Assembly (NCBI RefSeq): GCF_009931115.1
Contig: NZ_CP047491.1
Location: 951,001-1,015,000, forward strand
DNA: 64,000 nucleotides
Direction: 5' to 3'
DNA from: Microbulbifer hydrolyticus
GTDB taxonomy: Bacteria > Pseudomonadota > Gammaproteobacteria > Pseudomonadales > Cellvibrionaceae
This document shows, piece by piece, positions 60,134 to 64,000 of the stretch. Within the stretch, counting starts at the first letter, position 1; each line of letters starts with the position of its first letter. Below the pieces are notes generated by a model that ran no database searches, was not told where the DNA came from, and saw only the letters and a program-made list of their open reading frames with translations. A program made the translations under genes and the position numbers.

Positions 60134-60466
60134 TTGCGCTTCGCTCGGCGAAGTAGATGTCCCCGCAACACCCTGCGGTCCGCACTCTCTCCCCGGTGAG
60201 TTAAGCGCTCACCACCTCCTGCCGAGGAGGCCCTCCCCATCTGGAGGCCTTGGTGCCCGAATACCGGTTCCGCTACCGGTCCGGGGACCGCGCAAATTTG
60301 GCGTTGCCGTGAAGCTATCCTAAAAAACGGGCTAAATCTGCGTTTAAGGCTGATATTTATCACGCTTTTCCTTTAGAATCGCCGTCTGGCTTTCGCGCCG
60401 TCCGGCTATTCTGTGGTTTGTGGATGATGCGGATCCTAAGAATTGGGAAATTTTGAGGGGGCTCAA
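60134..60466 (+). other. Long structured leader before ilvI
   Basis: About 330 bases without a convincing gene, dense in short perfect hairpins: CTTCGC/GCGAAG (60139-60153), GGTGAG/CTCACC (60195-60213), CCTCCT/AGGAGG (60215-60230), and ACCGGT/ACCGGT (60263-60280). No intrinsic terminator or Ile/Val/Leu-rich leader peptide was recognised. The stretch 59946-60105 between the DUF4124 gene and the promoter shows nothing further. Confidence 0.45.
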
Positions 60467-62203
60467 GTGGAATTACTCTCCGGCGGCGATATGTTGGTTC
60501 GCGCGCTGCAGGATGAAGGGGTAGACCTGATATTCGGTTACCCCGGCGGTTCGGCACTGCATATATACGATGCTATTTTTCGGCAGAAGGGCATCAAGCA
60601 CCTGCTGGTGCGCCACGAGCAGGGGGCAACCCACTCTGCAGACGGTTATGCCCGTGCTACCGGCAAGACCGGCGTAGTGCTGGTGACTTCAGGGCCCGGC
60701 GCTACCAATGCCATTACCGGTATTGCCACTGCCTACATGGATTCCATCCCCATGGTGGTGATTTCCGGGCAGGTGCCTTCGGACAAGATCGGCGAAGATG
60801 CTTTCCAGGAAACCGATATGGTGGGTTGCTCCCGCCCGATCGTAAAGCACAGCTTCCTGGTCAAGAGAGCCGAGGATATTCCCGAGGTGGTCAAGAAGGC
60901 GTTTTACATCGCTGCGACCGGCCGCCCAGGACCGGTGGTGATCGATATTCCAAAAGACATTACCAATCCGGTTGACCGCTTCCCGTACAAATACCCGGAA
61001 AAGCTGCGCATGCGCTCTTATACGCCGGCGGGCAAAGGCCACACGGGCCAGATCCGCAAGGCGGTAGCGCTGCTCCTGTCAGCCAAGCGCCCGGTGATTT
61101 ATGCCGGTGGTGGTGTCGTGCAGGGCGACGGTGCCGAGTTGCTGACCGAGCTGGCTCAGTACCTGAATTACCCGGTGACCAATACCCTGATGGGGTTGGG
61201 TGCCTATCCCGGCACTGATAAGCGATTCCTGGGCATGCTCGGGATGCACGGCACGTTTGAAGCCAATACCGCCATGCATCACGCGGATGTGATTTTTGCT
61301 GTGGGTGCGCGCTTTGACGACCGGGTAACCAATACGCCGAGCAAATTCTGTCCCGGAGCAAAGGTGATCCACATCGATGTGGACCCGGCATCCATCTCCA
61401 AGACCATCACCGCCGATGTGCCCATTGTGGGTACCGTGCAGTCGGTTCTCGGGGAAATGCTGGAGATGCTGAAGGCTTCCAAAGAGTTGCCGGACCAGTC
61501 CTCCATTGTTGACTGGTGGCGCCAGATTGATGATTGGCGGGAGCGTCACGGGCTTTACACCGCGCCGCGCTATCGCACCGATGGCGATATGATCATGCCG
61601 CAGGAAGTTATCAGCGCGGTGCACCAGATCACCAAGGGCGATGCCTATGTGACCTCGGACGTCGGTCAGCATCAGATGTTTGCGGCCCAGTACTACCTGT
61701 TTGACAAGCCGCGCCGTTGGATCAATTCCGGCGGACTGGGCACCATGGGCTTCGGCCTGCCCGCGGCGCTGGGGGTGAAAGCCGCCCACCCGGACGCCGA
61801 GGTAGTCTGTGTGACCGGTGAAGGCAGTATCCAGATGTGTATTCAGGAACTCTCGACTGCCACCCAGTACAACCTGCCAGTAAAAATCCTGTGCCTGAAC
61901 AACCAGGCCCTGGGCATGGTGAAGCAGTGGCAGGAAATGCAGTACGAGGGTCGCCTGTCCAACAGCGTTTATGAAGAGTCTCTCCCGGACTTTATCAAGC
62001 TGGCCGAAGCCTACGGGCATCTCGGAATGAAGATTGAGCATCGCGACGAGCTGCACGGCAAGCTTGCGGAAGCCTTCGCGATCAAGGACCGCACCGTGTT
62101 TATCGATGTTTACGTCGACCCGACTGAACACGTCTATCCCATGCAAGTGATGCCAAGTGGCTCCATGCGGGATATGTGGCTCAGCAAAACGGAACGGACG
62201 TAA
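60467..62203 (+). CDS. ilvI: Acetolactate synthase large subunit
   Basis: ThDP enzyme that starts branched-chain amino acid synthesis. The GTG at 60467 has a GAGGGGG box 6 bases upstream and gives 578 residues; a TTG at 60443 is rejected. Seen: catalytic Glu in [20 protein letters not shown], the FAD/ThDP region [20 protein letters not shown], and the ThDP-Mg motif [20 protein letters not shown] (Glu where many have Asp, as in pseudomonad IlvI). Its regulatory subunit follows directly. Confidence 0.97.
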   Translation: MELLSGGDMLVRALQDEGVDLIFGYPGGSALHIYDAIFRQKGIKHLLVRHEQGATHSADGYARATGKTGVVLVTSGPGATNAITGIATAYMDSIPMVVISGQVPSDKIGEDAFQETDMVGCSRPIVKHSFLVKRAEDIPEVVKKAFYIAATGRPGPVVIDIPKDITNPVDRFPYKYPEKLRMRSYTPAGKGHTGQIRKAVALLLSAKRPVIYAGGGVVQGDGAELLTELAQYLNYPVTNTLMGLGAYPGTDKRFLGMLGMHGTFEANTAMHHADVIFAVGARFDDRVTNTPSKFCPGAKVIHIDVDPASISKTITADVPIVGTVQSVLGEMLEMLKASKELPDQSSIVDWWRQIDDWRERHGLYTAPRYRTDGDMIMPQEVISAVHQITKGDAYVTSDVGQHQMFAAQYYLFDKPRRWINSGGLGTMGFGLPAALGVKAAHPDAEVVCVTGEGSIQMCIQELSTATQYNLPVKILCLNNQALGMVKQWQEMQYEGRLSNSVYEESLPDFIKLAEAYGHLGMKIEHRDELHGKLAEAFAIKDRTVFIDVYVDPTEHVYPMQVMPSGSMRDMWLSKTERT

Positions 62204-62216
62204 AGGGAGGTACACA

Positions 62217-62708
62217 ATGCGCAGAATAATTTCAGTTCTGATGGAGAACGAACCCGGTGCGCTGTCGCGGGTGGTAGGCCTGTTTTCCCAGCGTGGCTAT
62301 AACATTGAAAGCCTCACTGTGGCGCCGACGGAAGACTCGACGCTGTCGCGTCTGACACTGACCACCATCGGGGATGACCACAAGATCGAACAGATTACCA
62401 AGAATCTGAACAAGCTGATCGATGTGGTAAAACTGGTGGACCTTACCGAGGGTTCACATATCGAGCGCGAACTGCTGCTGGTGAAAGTGCGCGCGACTGG
62501 AGCACAGCGGGATGAGGTCAAACGCAGTGTGGACATCTTCCGCGGCCAGATCGTCGATGTCACCAGCAATATGTACACGGTGCAGGTATCGGGTACCAGT
62601 GAAAAACTAGACGCCTTCTTACAGGCGCTGGGCGAGCACACCATTATGGAAGTGGTTCGCTCCGGTGTTTCGGGGATCGCCCGTGGCGAAAAAATCCTCA
62701 GTATTTGA
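62217..62708 (+). CDS. ilvH: Acetolactate synthase small regulatory subunit
   Basis: Regulatory partner of IlvI that confers valine inhibition. The ATG at 62217 follows an AAGGGAGG ribosome site and gives 163 residues, the E. coli IlvH length. N-terminal ACT domain MRRIISVLMENEPGALSRVV with GLFSQRGYNIESLTV; the C-terminal domain ends in GVSGIARGEKILSI. An in-frame upstream ATG at 62157 lies inside ilvI and is rejected. Confidence 0.98.
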   Translation: MRRIISVLMENEPGALSRVVGLFSQRGYNIESLTVAPTEDSTLSRLTLTTIGDDHKIEQITKNLNKLIDVVKLVDLTEGSHIERELLLVKVRATGAQRDEVKRSVDIFRGQIVDVTSNMYTVQVSGTSEKLDAFLQALGEHTIMEVVRSGVSGIARGEKILSI

Positions 62709-62782
62709 ACGTTGTCTGAATGAATTATTGCTGAGTAATCAGCATGGAAATAACTTTTTAAAGTACACAAAGCAGGAAGTAA

Positions 62783-63811
<1,029 letters not shown>

Positions 63812-63830
63812 TTAATCGCTCAACTTCGGT

Positions 63831-63867
63831 AAAAGCGGCGGGGCCACAACCCCGCCGCTTTTTTTTT
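63831..63867 (+). terminator. Intrinsic terminator after ilvC
   Basis: AAAAGCGGCGGGG, loop CCACAA, CCCCGCCGC followed by nine T, 20 bases after the ilvC stop. Confidence 0.95.
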
Positions 63868-63929
63868 GCCTGTTCGCCACTGTACACTCGCACGCAGAAC
63901 AACCTTATTGAACCCTGAAGGAAGCTTGT

Positions 63930-64000
63930 ATGAGCGACAAAAAGGACGCCCCGGCGACCGAGAACCCGCGTAGTGAAGAAGAGCTTCGCCTACCCGTGGA
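63930..64000 (+). CDS. Start of a CDS cut by the window edge, possibly pssA
   Basis: An ATG at 63930 with GAAGGAAG upstream opens 23 complete codons (MSDKKDAPATENPRSEEELR...) before the window ends. The acidic, charged start gives no domain. In Pseudomonas ilvC is followed by pssA (CDP-diacylglycerol-serine O-phosphatidyltransferase), whose N-terminus is similarly charged, so pssA is likely by position only. Confidence 0.45.
   Translation, partial: MSDKKDAPATENPRSEEELRLPV

Noticed and set aside
60134..60320. A known structured RNA such as RNase P RNA, 6S RNA or a tRNA before ilvI
   Set aside because: None of the conserved cores (RNase P GAGGAAAGUCC, 6S bubble flanks, tRNA T-loop GTTCGA) is present.

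Overview
The window reads as chromosomal core sequence from a gammaproteobacterium, most likely a marine member of the Cellvibrionales (Microbulbifer-like). This is inferred from gene order and protein character, since there is no rRNA to anchor it. Two blocks follow the Pseudomonas order closely: smpB-ratA-rnfH-bamE/fur-recN-grpE-dnaK-dnaJ, and ispB/rplU-rpmA-obgE-proB-rpsT-murJ-ribF-ileS-lspA-fkpB-ispH-minor pilins-pilRS. A dedicated-sortase two-component pair of the kind known mainly from marine Proteobacteria, and sodium-coupled transporters, fit a marine organism.

Layout. 1-3322: two sodium-dependent (NSS) transporters flanking smpB, all leftward; the first runs off the left edge. 3597-12329: ratA-rnfH, bamE divergent from fur, an acyltransferase, recN, then grpE-dnaK-dnaJ with recognisable sigma-32 promoters. 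12395-17127: ispB divergent from rplU-rpmA-obgE-proB, then rpsT. 17319-21448: a leftward group made of the histidine kinase PdsS, response regulator PdsR, OmpA-like PdsO and an overlooked 46-residue membrane protein. No sortase or sortase substrate accompanies them. 21698-29211: murJ, ribF, ileS, lspA, fkpB, ispH.

29405-44282 is the most unusual region. It holds two complete tandem copies of a type IV pilus minor-pilin operon (fimT-pilV-pilW-pilX-pilY1-pilE), separated by a lone GspH-type prepilin gene on the opposite strand. The two PilY1 proteins share a C-terminal half of about 610 residues, but their N-terminal halves are unrelated in character: only the second has a von Willebrand A metal-site motif. 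The leftward pilS-pilR pair follows. Its PilR keeps the AAA+ Walker motifs but has lost the GAFTGA loop that normally touches sigma-54.

47570-64000: nadE, bamD divergent from rluD-pgeF, clpB with a sigma-32 promoter, an RND efflux adaptor and pump without an outer-membrane partner, a DUF4124 protein, then a long structured leader and the branched-chain amino acid genes ilvI-ilvH-ilvC, ending in the first codons of a probable pssA. I saw no tRNA, rRNA, CRISPR array, insertion sequence or prophage gene.
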